Of a stretch of 54,637 bases of DNA, positions 1 through 8,647 are shown piece after piece. Both the position numbers and the translations under genes were made by a program. The DNA is taken from contig VRUH01000024.1 in the NCBI GenBank assembly GCA_019456185.1, positions 1 through 54,637 of the forward strand, written 5' to 3'. Below the pieces are notes generated by a model that did not search any database, was not told the origin of the DNA, and saw nothing but the letters and a program-made list of their open reading frames with translations. Numbering within the stretch: the stretch's first letter is position 1; every line of letters starts with the position of its first letter. The stretch is from Candidatus Glassbacteria bacterium. GTDB lineage: Bacteria > Gemmatimonadota > Glassbacteria > GWA2-58-10.

Positions 1-183
1 ATCTGTCTGAGCTGCCCGGTGTGCAACCACGCGCGCCGCAAACAGCGCGGCCTCCTTTTCTGGTTCGTCACCAGGGTGGAGAGCCGCTTCTGCCCCAACG
101 GAAAAGCCTACGAGCGGGTGCACGGACGCAAGTCGCACGAGCCCCTGCCGCGCGAGGTGCGCCCGGACAGGGAACAGGCCTAG
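1..183 (+). CDS. C-terminal fragment of an unknown small cysteine-containing protein
   Basis: An open frame runs from the window edge to a TAG at 181-183, giving 60 residues. The visible part starts with a CPVC pair, has one more Cys about 27 residues later, and is rich in Arg and Lys (RVHGRKSHEPLPREVRPDRE near the end). This could be part of a zinc-ribbon or nucleic-acid-binding protein, but I do not recognise the family. The stop overlaps the stop of the convergent minus-strand gene at 180 by three bases. That tight packing, plus codon use like the surroundings, is the main reason to treat it as real. The start lies outside the window. Confidence 0.45.
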   Translation: MCLSCPVCNHARRKQRGLLFWFVTRVESRFCPNGKAYERVHGRKSHEPLPREVRPDREQA

Positions 184-1481
184 CGTTCGCTCCTCCTGTC
201 CAGCGGAATCACGATAAACAGGTGGCCCTTGCGCTCTTCCTCGCCCAGGTAGAGCGTCCCGTCCAGGCCGGTCACGATCGTGCTGAAATTGTGCGGGTTC
301 CAGGCATAGATCGGCGAGCGGTCCACCTCCAGCGGCCCGTAGTGGGTGTAACCGCCCCCGCAGGGTTCGTAATGGAACAGGGTGCAGCCCTTTTCATTCT
401 CGCCCGCCACTCCGTAAATCCGGCCGTCAGCGGCGGTTGCCAGCGCCCGCATCCTCCTGTCGATTCTCACCTTGCCCAGGTTGGTCACTCTTGCCGCCTC
501 CGGCTCGAACCGGAACAGGTAACCGTCGTTGGTCCCACCGTAGAGCTCGCCGCGCGCCCCGGATGTCCAGCAGGTAACCACCGGGTGGTAAATATCGAAA
601 TCGTAATGGATCAGGTAGAAATCCCCCGGCAGCCGGGCGTCCAGCCTTTCCAGCTTGCCCGTGGAAGCGTTGTACCTGGCCAGCCAGCCGCCGTCGGTGC
701 TGTAGTAGCAGTTCCCGGCGGCATCCAGCGCCAGCGCCCGGGGCAGGGTCCGGATTCCGCGCCTGGGACCGGAGAATATCGATTCGGTCCAGGTATCCCC
801 GATCACCGTCGTTTTTTTCAGCGCCGGATCGAAGACAAAAAACCTGCCGTGAGGGTAGGTCACGCCGTAAAGCCTGCTCCCGTCGATGCTGAGAGTCATG
901 CAGTAGATCCCCTCGCCGGGTACGGCCACGCCCAGGTCCGTTACCTCGGCCGGGTCATTGGCGGCGTAACGGGCGCCGTCCCACGATGACGGGTCGAAAC
1001 GGTACACGTGCCCGCCCTCGTAGTTCTCGTAACCCGCAACCAGATCGGCCCACATCTTACGCACCACGTGGTCGTGGCCCAGCTCGCGGCCGTAGTCCCG
1101 GCTGATCCGGGCCGGGGCGGTCATGTCCATGCCCGTGCCGAAATACACCGCGCCGGCGCTGTCCACCACCACGGCGTTGTTCACCCCGCCGGCGCCGGGG
1201 AGAATCCCCAGCGGACGGAGGTGGTTGGTGGCTGGCTCGAACGCGAATATCTGGCTGCGCTTCCCGCTGGTGGCTCCGTAAATCCTGCCCGTTGTCCTGT
1301 CGACAGCCAGGGCGGTGATCCGGCTGTCGTCGGGTTCGATCAGGTTGCTGCCCTTCTGGCCCAGGTCGCGGTAGTCGATCCTCTGCTTGTTGAGCACCAG
1401 GTTCTGCGGCGCCGCCTGCAGCGCAGCCGCGGCGATTATCAGCAGACAGGCCGAAGCCAGGTATTTTACGTGTTGTGTCAT
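180..1481 (-). CDS. Exported beta-propeller-like protein (paralogue A)
   Basis: A 433-residue protein. The ATG at 1481 is chosen because an AGGGG Shine-Dalgarno lies just upstream and the N-terminus then reads as a clean signal peptide (MTQHVKYLASACLLIIAAAA, cleavage near ALQA). An upstream ATG at 1496 is possible. The mature part is built of repeats of the form 'G.IYG.T..G.LF.FDP....', with repeated Asp-Gly/Gly-Tyr turns and 'FRFEPEAARVTNLGKV' segments, as in secreted six- or seven-bladed propellers. No catalytic motif can be seen. It lies 31 nt downstream of a second protein of the same design (1513-2838), probably in one transcript. Likely periplasmic. Ligand or enzymatic role is unknown. 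Confidence 0.75.
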   Translation of the reverse strand: MTQHVKYLASACLLIIAAAALQAAPQNLVLNKQRIDYRDLGQKGSNLIEPDDSRITALAVDRTTGRIYGATSGKRSQIFAFEPATNHLRPLGILPGAGGVNNAVVVDSAGAVYFGTGMDMTAPARISRDYGRELGHDHVVRKMWADLVAGYENYEGGHVYRFDPSSWDGARYAANDPAEVTDLGVAVPGEGIYCMTLSIDGSRLYGVTYPHGRFFVFDPALKKTTVIGDTWTESIFSGPRRGIRTLPRALALDAAGNCYYSTDGGWLARYNASTGKLERLDARLPGDFYLIHYDFDIYHPVVTCWTSGARGELYGGTNDGYLFRFEPEAARVTNLGKVRIDRRMRALATAADGRIYGVAGENEKGCTLFHYEPCGGGYTHYGPLEVDRSPIYAWNPHNFSTIVTGLDGTLYLGEEERKGHLFIVIPLDRRSER

Positions 1482-1512
1482 TGTCACCCCTGACATGCAT
1501 TAACTGTACAGT

Positions 1513-2838
1513 TTATTTGCGCACCCTGAGCTGCTCGGGCGGATCCCAGTAGAAAAGCTGGAGGCTGTACGGGTCGGCTCCCGCCGCCTTGCCGGCCACC
1601 TTGTCGGCGTCATGTTCCTCGATAGCCCCGCAGAAGTACACGCGGCCGTCGTCAGCCACCTCGCAGGCGCCCATACCCAGCACCAGCCGGCCGTCGTCGA
1701 TAAACACCATCCCCAGGTCATCCACCCGGCCTGTGGCCAGGTCGCAGCGTTTGAGGAAAGTGCGGGTCTCGGCCTGCGTTTCCTGGTCGACAGCGCTGTA
1801 GTCGAACGAGCGGTTGACTATTCCGTAGTAGAGCGCCTTGCCCGGCACCATGCCCACCGCCAAGGTTGCGTAGGGGAACCGGTGCTCCGCGCGGTGGACA
1901 TCCAGCGCCATGTCGGCCACCAGGCGGGTGCTGCCGGACTGTCCGGCTCCGGGGTCGAACTCGAAGAGCAGGCTGCGGCCGCACTCGATCCCGTAGATTT
2001 TCTCGCTGACAGGGTCCCATTCCACATAGCGCCAGTTCTGACGGCGGTCCAGCGCGGGACGGCCCCGATGATAGGCCAGCCGGATGGTTTTATCGTGGGG
2101 TATCTGCAGCGGCAGCTCGACCAGCCTGTCCGCGGCGATATCGTATTTCCAGATCCAGTGGTTCTGGCTGGTGCCGTAGAGATTGCCCTCGCCGTCAAGG
2201 GCGATCATCCGGTTGATGTCCCAGTTGGATACGCGGCCCAGGTCGCGGCTGACCCGGCTGGCGAGATCGAACTGGTAGATGTGGTTATTGAAGCAGGAAA
2301 GGTAGGCCAGGTTTCGTTCGCGGTCGATCACCAGCCCATAGGAACCGAAATGCGGATTGACCTGCCCCAGGTCCTCCAGGATGCCGGTGGACGGCGTATA
2401 GCGCATCAGGTGGGAACCCTTGTCGTAGTATGTCGATGGGTCGATCCGTCCCGGACCAGCACCCTGATTGCCGGTGGCGAAACAGATCCGCCCGCTGCCG
2501 TCCTCGGCGAACCGGGTGTGAATTTTGGCCTGGGTGCGCTCGCCCGTGCCGTTGTCGCCGACAAACACGCCGATATCCGCGACCAGCCTGTTGATCCCGG
2601 TGGCCGGGTCGTACTCGTAGAACAAGGCGCTGCCGCCGTGGGTGCAGAGTCCCGAATAAACGCGCCCGGCCTCGGAAACGTAAAGCCCGGCCCACATCCC
2701 GTCGGGTTTGTAGTTATCCGGGTAGGGTGCCACTTTGACCACCACCGTATCGGTTTCGGCGGCGTACGATGGTCCGCCTGAGAGTACAGCCGGCACGGCT
2801 GCCGCCAGCAGGATTGCAATCGCTCTGGATATCATCAC
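1513..2838 (-). CDS. Exported beta-propeller-like protein (paralogue B)
   Basis: A 441-residue protein with a signal peptide (MMISRAIAILLAAAVPAVLS, cleavage near SYAA). The start is supported by a GGAGG Shine-Dalgarno 6-7 nt upstream. The mature chain repeats 'F.YDPATG....LG.V' and 'G.IYG.....L.EFDPG' elements like the neighbour at 180-1481. The two share length, layout and blade motifs, so they look like a tandem duplication that has diverged. No active-site signature is obvious. The final 40 residues are more polar and end in a short basic tail. Co-transcription with the downstream paralogue is likely (31-nt gap). The specific role is not recognisable. Confidence 0.75.
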   Translation of the reverse strand: MMISRAIAILLAAAVPAVLSGGPSYAAETDTVVVKVAPYPDNYKPDGMWAGLYVSEAGRVYSGLCTHGGSALFYEYDPATGINRLVADIGVFVGDNGTGERTQAKIHTRFAEDGSGRICFATGNQGAGPGRIDPSTYYDKGSHLMRYTPSTGILEDLGQVNPHFGSYGLVIDRERNLAYLSCFNNHIYQFDLASRVSRDLGRVSNWDINRMIALDGEGNLYGTSQNHWIWKYDIAADRLVELPLQIPHDKTIRLAYHRGRPALDRRQNWRYVEWDPVSEKIYGIECGRSLLFEFDPGAGQSGSTRLVADMALDVHRAEHRFPYATLAVGMVPGKALYYGIVNRSFDYSAVDQETQAETRTFLKRCDLATGRVDDLGMVFIDDGRLVLGMGACEVADDGRVYFCGAIEEHDADKVAGKAAGADPYSLQLFYWDPPEQLRVRK

Positions 2839-2928
2839 TGACCTCCGGGTTTATCTTAACTGGCGCCTCTGTTTCTCTTCAGTGAAGTTTAGACCGATTA
2901 CAACCAGACTGCAACCACTTTTGCCCTG

Positions 2929-4113
2929 TCAGCCGAAATAGCGTTCGTTCTGCAACTGAAACTCATCGAGCAGGGCCATGAAATTCTCATAGCGCGTACC
3001 GACCGCCACCGAATGGCTGGTGCCGATAATGAACCCGCCGGGGCCGGCCCCTTCAGTTTCAAGCGCGATCCTGAACGCCCGCCGCACATCTTTCCGGACC
3101 TCCTGCGGTGCGCCGCCGATCATGTTTTCCACTCTCACGCCGCCCCAAAGGGCCAGGCCGCGGCCATAGCGTGCGCGCAGCTGACCGATATCCACTCCAG
3201 CGCTTTCCTGCAGAGACTGGTAGCAGTCGTAGCCGGCGCGGACAAAAAAATCGAGCAGGGCCGCGTTATTACCGCAGGCGTGTTTGAGGACTTTAAACCC
3301 CCGGCCGTGTACGCCGGCCGTGCGGCGGACGATATTCGGCAGACAGAAGCGCTCGAAATCAGCGGGCGAAATCAGCGGTCCGGTGTTGCAGGAGAAATCC
3401 ATGCCCCACAGAACCGCGTCCTGGCCGGGGCGGAGATAGTATTCGTCCTCCAGTTCCCCGACCGCCAGCGCCCGCCGGTGGGCCGCCAGCACGGTTTCCG
3501 GGTTGAGCGCGAATTCCAGCAGCCCGCGCTCGTAACTGCCGCCCAGCAGCACCATCGAGGCCTCGTCACCGCTGGGACCAAGCACGAACCGCTCCCCGGT
3601 GAAATGCGAGATCACGGCGTCCACCGCCTCGAAACAGCTTTCGTGGGGCGGGTCGATCGATCCGGGCACGGGGAAATCCCCGGGAGTAAACGTTTTCTCG
3701 CGCAGAACAGGATCGTCGATACAGGTGATATCCTCGGTGCGGGGGCTGTAGCGGTAAATCCGTCCATCGCGGTCGCGCCAAGTGACATCGTCGACTCGCT
3801 CCGGCTGCAGCGGCTCGTAGCCTGCCGGCGGCAGCACAGAGGAAGCCATCGCATGCACGGGCACGATATCGATCAGGTCCAGTTTAGTGTAAAACTCGAT
3901 CGCGTCCTCGCGCCAGCTCTGGGCCACTTCATCGCGCCTGCCCTGCCAGAGAGCGAGCTGGCTTTTGGCCTTGGCCCGCAGGAACGTTTCGCGGCCCAGC
4001 ACCCGGCTGACCGTATCATGATCGACAGCGAAAAAGCCGAGGGGCAGCCTGTCCGGTTCCCGGTGCTCCAGGGCGGCCAGCACCCTTTCCCTGCTGTTCA
4101 TCGCCCCGCTCAT
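2929..4113 (-). CDS. Uroporphyrinogen decarboxylase (UroD)-family protein, likely a methyltransferase-type member
   Basis: A 394-residue protein. It opens with the family signature 'NSRERVLAALEHREPDRLPLGFF' (residues 5-27). Later comes 'LKHACGNNAALLDFFVRAGYD', the His/Cys metal-site region typical of MtaA/MtbA-like UroD-fold methyltransferases, and a C-terminal 'GFIIGTSHSVAVGTRYENF'. Heme-pathway HemE is shorter and carries different substrate-binding residues, so tetrapyrrole decarboxylation is unlikely. Members in heterotrophs are often of unknown substrate (demethylases, corrinoid-linked). The ATG overlaps the TGA of the upstream peptidase gene as ATGA, so the two are probably translationally coupled. 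An internal ATG at 4101 is an alternative start. Confidence 0.8.
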   Translation of the reverse strand: MSGAMNSRERVLAALEHREPDRLPLGFFAVDHDTVSRVLGRETFLRAKAKSQLALWQGRRDEVAQSWREDAIEFYTKLDLIDIVPVHAMASSVLPPAGYEPLQPERVDDVTWRDRDGRIYRYSPRTEDITCIDDPVLREKTFTPGDFPVPGSIDPPHESCFEAVDAVISHFTGERFVLGPSGDEASMVLLGGSYERGLLEFALNPETVLAAHRRALAVGELEDEYYLRPGQDAVLWGMDFSCNTGPLISPADFERFCLPNIVRRTAGVHGRGFKVLKHACGNNAALLDFFVRAGYDCYQSLQESAGVDIGQLRARYGRGLALWGGVRVENMIGGAPQEVRKDVRRAFRIALETEGAGPGGFIIGTSHSVAVGTRYENFMALLDEFQLQNERYFG

Positions 4114-5351
4114 AACACCATCAGCCGGGTTGTATACTCCTTGAACAGACGGAACCAGTTTTCCACACAGTCGACAGGAACGGTCCCGGGGAGATCCTCG
4201 GGCCGGTGCCAGAGGTGGCTGAGATTGTATCCCTCGCTGTTGACATAAACCGCTTGGACAGCTTCATCGCGGAACGGCCGCGCGTCAAGCATGAAGCCGT
4301 CGCGCCCATCCCAGCGTGGACTGCCGGGAATCCCGGCCCTGCGGTCGATACTGAGGATCATCCTCAGCAGGTCGTCATCGGCGGTATGGATCTTCAAATC
4401 CGGTCCCCAGGTGACCGAATCCAGATTAATCAGAAAACGGATATTCTCGAACGTGCCTTCATCGCGACGGCGCCGGGCGTAGTTGATCGCCCCCAGTTTA
4501 TCGTACTCCTCGCCGGTGGTGGCCACAAACGTGATTGTTTTTCCGTTGCGGGCGCCGCTGAATGCATGGGCGATCATCAACATGGCGATCACGGTAGCGG
4601 TATTATCGTTGGCGCCGGGTGAGTTGTAGACCGTATCCAGGTGGGCCAGGAAAACAACTTCCTCGCGATTCTGCCCCGGCAGGCTGCCTACCACGTTGGC
4701 CGTCGGGGTCTGCGGCGTAAACTCGACCCTGGCGACTGCCCTCACAGGCGTGCTTCTGCGGACCGCTTCCTCGAGCAGGGGTACGTCCTGGAGGCCGATA
4801 TTGAAAATGGGCGGGCATTTGATTTCCTGCTCGAAACTGTAAAACGGCAGCGGGACAGCCCGCCCGTAGCGCGACAAGCTGATAAAAGCAAGCCGGCTGT
4901 CGGTGCCCGGATCGACAATGGCGTATTTCAACCCGCCCGGATCGTCAATCCGGCGGAGGACACCCCGCACTCCCTCAGGTCCCGTTCCGCGGCTGCCGTG
5001 TGACGGGCAGGTTTCGATCTGTCTGTCTCCCAGGTAAAACCCGGGCTCCGCTGTCAAGCGCCAGCGCTCGAACCGGAACGTATCCAGGAACACTTCGGGC
5101 ATGGCCCGCTCCATCTCCCGCCTTACTATCCTGGCCGCACGGTCGTATTCGGGGCTGCCGATCGGGTGGGGGCCGAGTGCGCAGATCTCATCGAGCAGCA
5201 CTCTCAGGTACTCAGCCCTTGACTCAGGCGTGGCCACCATCACGCGGCTGTCCGGAAACGGCATAGTCTCCTGGCAGCCGGACAGAATGCCGGTCCCCAG
5301 AGCCAGCCCGGAAGCGGCCTGAATAAATTTTCTCCGGGAAATATTTCGCAT
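4110..5351 (-). CDS. Tat-exported lipoprotein peptidase, M28 family
   Basis: A 413-residue protein. The ATG at 5351 has a GAGGAA ribosome site 6 nt upstream and gives a twin-arginine signal (ISRRKFIQAASGLALG) followed by a lipobox ending LSGC, so I prefer it to the upstream ATGs at 5417 and 5372. The M28 zinc-peptidase core is visible: 'VVFLAHLDTVYNSPGANDNT' with the metal-binding His and Asp, then 'VATTGEEYDKLGAINYARR' with the Glu-Glu pair that holds the catalytic base and a zinc ligand, then 'RFLINLDSV'. Expected activity is aminopeptidase or carboxypeptidase cleavage outside the cytoplasm. It precedes and overlaps the UroD-family gene. It is transcribed divergently from the TMTC-like gene at 5449. 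Confidence 0.85.
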   Translation of the reverse strand: MRNISRRKFIQAASGLALGTGILSGCQETMPFPDSRVMVATPESRAEYLRVLLDEICALGPHPIGSPEYDRAARIVRREMERAMPEVFLDTFRFERWRLTAEPGFYLGDRQIETCPSHGSRGTGPEGVRGVLRRIDDPGGLKYAIVDPGTDSRLAFISLSRYGRAVPLPFYSFEQEIKCPPIFNIGLQDVPLLEEAVRRSTPVRAVARVEFTPQTPTANVVGSLPGQNREEVVFLAHLDTVYNSPGANDNTATVIAMLMIAHAFSGARNGKTITFVATTGEEYDKLGAINYARRRRDEGTFENIRFLINLDSVTWGPDLKIHTADDDLLRMILSIDRRAGIPGSPRWDGRDGFMLDARPFRDEAVQAVYVNSEGYNLSHLWHRPEDLPGTVPVDCVENWFRLFKEYTTRLMVL

Positions 5352-5448
5352 CGCCGGTTCCTCGTTCGGCATCCTGACGTCTCCTTGACAGCCAAACCCC
5401 GCGCAGTTCATATTCAAGTTTCAAATCCTCAAGTGAAAGAAAATTAAC

Positions 5449-7821
5449 ATGAGCCTTCCGCCCGCACAAAAATATTTTATATCAGGGTTTGCGATCTGGC
5501 TGACTGTCCTGGGCGCGGCGGCGCTGGCGTTCCTGCCCGTGCTGAGCGCCGGGTACGTACAGTGGGACGACTCCCTGCTGATCAACAACCTGGCCGTGCG
5601 CGGGATCGGCCCCGAGCACCTCCGCAAAATCCTGCTGCCGGGCGGCGGTGCATACCAGCCGGTACGCGACCTTCATTTCGCCGTTATCTACCTGTTCTCC
5701 GGGTTCGATCCGTTCGGCTACCATCTGTCAAATTGGCTGCTCAACCTGGCTGTGGCGGCGCTGGCGTTCAGAGCCGGGCAGGTGCTCGTCCGCCGGGCGG
5801 GATTGAAACAACAGCCGGCCGGGGAACTAGTGCCCTGGCTGACGGCGCTGGTGTTCGCGCTTCATCCGCTGCACGTGGAGGCGGTGGCCTGGATGCAGGG
5901 CAACAAGGACCTGCTGGCGTCCGTATTTTTCCTGGGAGCATTCTTGTGCTGGGAGAAATCCGGCAGGCAGGGAGGCGGGCTGGCCGGTTACTACGTCCTG
6001 TCGCTGCTGCTGTTCCTGCTGGCCCTGGGGAGTAAACCGACGGCGGTTAGTTTTCCACTGGTGGTATTCGCGTTCGATATGCTGTTCCCCGTCGGCAAAG
6101 CGGATAAAGATTTAAGTGTCCTTCCCAGAGCAAAAACCCTGTTGCCGCGCTACCTGCCGATAGTCCTGCCCGCCGGGCTGCTGACAGCCTATTTTGTGTT
6201 TTTCACCGGCGCACTGGACGCCAGCCGGCTGAACGCGGAGAATTTCCTGGCCATTCCGCTGATCCTGCTCGAGTGCTACCGCCTGATCCTGCTGCCGGTC
6301 GGACTGACCCACAGATATGTGGACCCTGTATTCATCTCAGTGGCCAACCCGGGATGGTGGGCGGGAATAATATTGACCGCAGTTCTGATAATGCTTGCCT
6401 GGAGATCAAGGCGCAAGAAACCTCTGGTGACTTTCGGCATCCTGTGGTTTTTCATCTGCTGGCTGCCGCAGAGCAACCTGTTCCCAATCGCGATCAGAGT
6501 GGCCGACCGCTATGTATTCCTCTCGCTATTTGGAATAGCGCTGGCTGTGTCCGCGGTGCTGGTTCCCATACTGCAAAATTTACGCAGGGGATCGGCGATT
6601 TACAGCAAGGTGGCCGTTGCCGGACTGTTACTCGCAATCCTGCTGGCTCTGGGGACCCTGAGCTGGCAGCGTTCCCGGGTCTGGCATGACGGAGTCAGTC
6701 TGTGGAGTGACTCCGTCGAAAAATATCCCGGTCACGATTTCTACCACTATGGCCTGGGCGAGGCATACCTTGCGGCGAACAACCCGGCAGCGGCCAGGGA
6801 ATCCTACATCAGAGCGGCAGAAATCTCACCGCTGAACGCGCGCAACTGGACCGCTCTGGCGTATACCTGGAAACAGGAAGGCGAGCTGGAGCAGGCTGAA
6901 ACTTTTTACCTCAAAGCGCTAAGCATAGACAATACGAGCTATTTCGCCGTTAACAGCCTGGGCAACATCTACTCCCAGACCGGCAGGGATTCCCTTGGCC
7001 TCGAGTTCTACCAGCGCGCCCTCAGCCTCCGTCCGGGCGATTACATGGCCGCCTATAACCTGTCCAGGCTTTACCGCAGGCTTGGCCGCGGCAATTCCGC
7101 TGACAGCCTGATGAGCCGGCTGGAAAGCGGCTCCCTGCCCAGGCCGGTGGTGCTGCTGCGGCGCGGGCAGGACTTTGTCGAACTGGGAATGCTGGACAGC
7201 GCGAGGGTAAGGTTCCAGCGGGCGGTCGAGCTGGATCGCAACCTGGCGCCGGCCTGGGCCGGGCTGGGCCAGGTTTATCTTCTCCAGGACTCGGCAGGCA
7301 AAGCGGTGGAGACAATGCGGCATGTGCTGACCAGAAGCGCTCCGGACTGGTCGCTGCTGAACAACATGGCCCTGGCTTTCGAGCGGACGCAGCAGGCTGA
7401 TTCGGCGCGGGCCTATTACAGTCGAGCCTACCAGGCCGAGCCGGACTCGGTGCAGAGCGCGATCAATCTGGCGGTAAATCTCAATCGCTCGGGCAGGCGC
7501 GAAGAAGCAGTCGTAATCATGCGGCAAGTGCTGGAGCACCACCCTGATAATTTCCCGGCGCTGAGAAACCTGGGCAACTGGATGGCTCTCGAAGGGCATC
7601 ACGCCGAGGCGGCCGGTTATTACCAGCGGGGCCTGGAGATTAATCCGGACGACGTCAACGTCCATTACAACCTGGGCAGGCTTTACCTCCAGTTCCTCAA
7701 CCGGCCGTCCGATGCGCTGCACCACCTGCGCGAATGCCTCCGTCTCGATCCGAACCAGCCCCAGGCAGCGGCGGTGGGTCAGGCCGTGGAGCGACTTGAA
7801 TCCGTCCTGGAAAACAAGTAA
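5449..7821 (+). CDS. TMTC-like polytopic membrane protein with C-terminal TPR repeats
   Basis: A 790-residue protein. Residues about 10-420 contain roughly ten hydrophobic segments. The first periplasmic loop carries 'VQWDDSLLINN', the acidic pair typical of GT-C glycosyltransferases. A segment like the DUF1736 part of eukaryotic TMTC O-mannosyltransferases follows ('FALHPLHVEAVAWMQGNKDL', 'GSKPTAVSFPLVVFAFD'). From about 430 to 780 there are about ten TPR units ('NPAAARESYIRAAEISPLN', 'EQAETFYLKALSIDNTS'). Such proteins probably transfer a sugar from a lipid-linked donor to exported protein or glycan, with the TPRs binding the acceptor. Substrate is unknown. It is a single gene, divergent from the M28 gene and convergent with lolA, separated from the latter by a terminator. 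Confidence 0.8.
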   Translation: MSLPPAQKYFISGFAIWLTVLGAAALAFLPVLSAGYVQWDDSLLINNLAVRGIGPEHLRKILLPGGGAYQPVRDLHFAVIYLFSGFDPFGYHLSNWLLNLAVAALAFRAGQVLVRRAGLKQQPAGELVPWLTALVFALHPLHVEAVAWMQGNKDLLASVFFLGAFLCWEKSGRQGGGLAGYYVLSLLLFLLALGSKPTAVSFPLVVFAFDMLFPVGKADKDLSVLPRAKTLLPRYLPIVLPAGLLTAYFVFFTGALDASRLNAENFLAIPLILLECYRLILLPVGLTHRYVDPVFISVANPGWWAGIILTAVLIMLAWRSRRKKPLVTFGILWFFICWLPQSNLFPIAIRVADRYVFLSLFGIALAVSAVLVPILQNLRRGSAIYSKVAVAGLLLAILLALGTLSWQRSRVWHDGVSLWSDSVEKYPGHDFYHYGLGEAYLAANNPAAARESYIRAAEISPLNARNWTALAYTWKQEGELEQAETFYLKALSIDNTSYFAVNSLGNIYSQTGRDSLGLEFYQRALSLRPGDYMAAYNLSRLYRRLGRGNSADSLMSRLESGSLPRPVVLLRRGQDFVELGMLDSARVRFQRAVELDRNLAPAWAGLGQVYLLQDSAGKAVETMRHVLTRSAPDWSLLNNMALAFERTQQADSARAYYSRAYQAEPDSVQSAINLAVNLNRSGRREEAVVIMRQVLEHHPDNFPALRNLGNWMALEGHHAEAAGYYQRGLEINPDDVNVHYNLGRLYLQFLNRPSDALHHLRECLRLDPNQPQAAAVGQAVERLESVLENK

Positions 7822-7832
7822 GCGCAGGCAAG

Positions 7833-7867
7833 AAAAAAAGCCCTCCGGGATGCTTCCGGGAGGGCTT
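7833..7867 (-). terminator. Rho-independent terminator after lolA
   Basis: A 9-bp stem (7838-7846 with 7859-7867) is followed on the minus strand by seven T residues (complement of the A run at 7833-7839). It ends the minus-strand lolA transcript. On the plus strand only three T residues follow the stem, so termination of the TMTC-like gene there would be weaker. Confidence 0.85.
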
Positions 7868-7893
7868 TACAAAAACCACTTGCGAATCAGGAA

Positions 7894-8607
7894 TTATCGG
7901 GCGCTCTGGCTGGCGCCGCCGCTGTGCTGGATCACCTGCGTGCCCGCCGGCGGCTTGAAAGTGAACCGGGCGTCGCTGAGCTTAAGATTTTCTTTCTGGT
8001 TGCTGTATTCCAGGAGTGTGCTGTCCCCGTTTTTCTGCACGATCATCGTCCGCACCGGATACCACTTGCCGTCGGCCACGGTCAGTATCACTTTTTCCAG
8101 GCCAAGCGATGGACTGGCGGCGGATGTACCGGGAATCGGCACCAGCGCCAGGGAGTAGAACTTGCCGCCCTCATCCAGCGACCCGGTTTCCACCAGTTCG
8201 ACCGTAAACTGTTCCTGGATATCCGCCACCGAGCCGCCGAAACCGACAAACAGCGCGCTGAGACCCGAGGACTGCTTGAGCGACAGTTCGTGGACCTGCT
8301 TGAGCTCGGGGTAGTGCAGCCAGACATGGTTGTAGTTGATAATCAGCTGCTGGTGCTCGGGTGACTGGGTATCGAGCACGAGCTTGTCCGGGTTGCGGAA
8401 ATAGAACTTGCCCTTCGAGACGATATTGTCATCGAACAGGGCGAGCTGCTTGGTCTGGACGAAATCCGCCTGCAGGTCCTCAAGCCGCTGGTTGGCCCGG
8501 CTCATCCGCTCCAGCACCTGGTCCACTTCCAGACCGGCCGCCTGCAAATTGCCGCAGAGAAACAGACAGAGCGCCGTTGCGATCACATTCTTCAGATTAT
8601 TGTTCAT
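7894..8607 (-). CDS. lolA: LolA-like periplasmic outer-membrane lipoprotein carrier
   Basis: A 237-residue protein with a signal peptide (cleavage near LQAAG, residue 23). The body matches the LolA family: 'LQADFVQTKQLALFDDNIVSKGKFYFRNPDKL' (about 44-75, the DFxQ and G-x-hydrophobic-F-x-P-x-hydrophobic signature), a long middle strand region and 'TLLEYSNQKENLKLSDARFTFKPP' near the end. LolA shuttles lipoproteins from the LolCDE complex to the outer membrane. It is the last gene of a minus-strand unit after a radical SAM gene (41-nt gap) and an ABC ATPase resembling LolD. The association suggests a specialised carrier, not necessarily the housekeeping LolA. Confidence 0.85.
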   Translation of the reverse strand: MNNNLKNVIATALCLFLCGNLQAAGLEVDQVLERMSRANQRLEDLQADFVQTKQLALFDDNIVSKGKFYFRNPDKLVLDTQSPEHQQLIINYNHVWLHYPELKQVHELSLKQSSGLSALFVGFGGSVADIQEQFTVELVETGSLDEGGKFYSLALVPIPGTSAASPSLGLEKVILTVADGKWYPVRTMIVQKNGDSTLLEYSNQKENLKLSDARFTFKPPAGTQVIQHSGGASQSAR

Positions 8608-8647
8608 CCTGATTATTCACTCCGTTTGCCTTATTACACCGCTGGTT

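Noticed and set aside
1612-2781. Long antisense frames over the propeller, UroD and GH genes
   Set aside because: They are GC-driven shadows opposite genes with clear signals and family motifs; none has a ribosome site or domain of its own.
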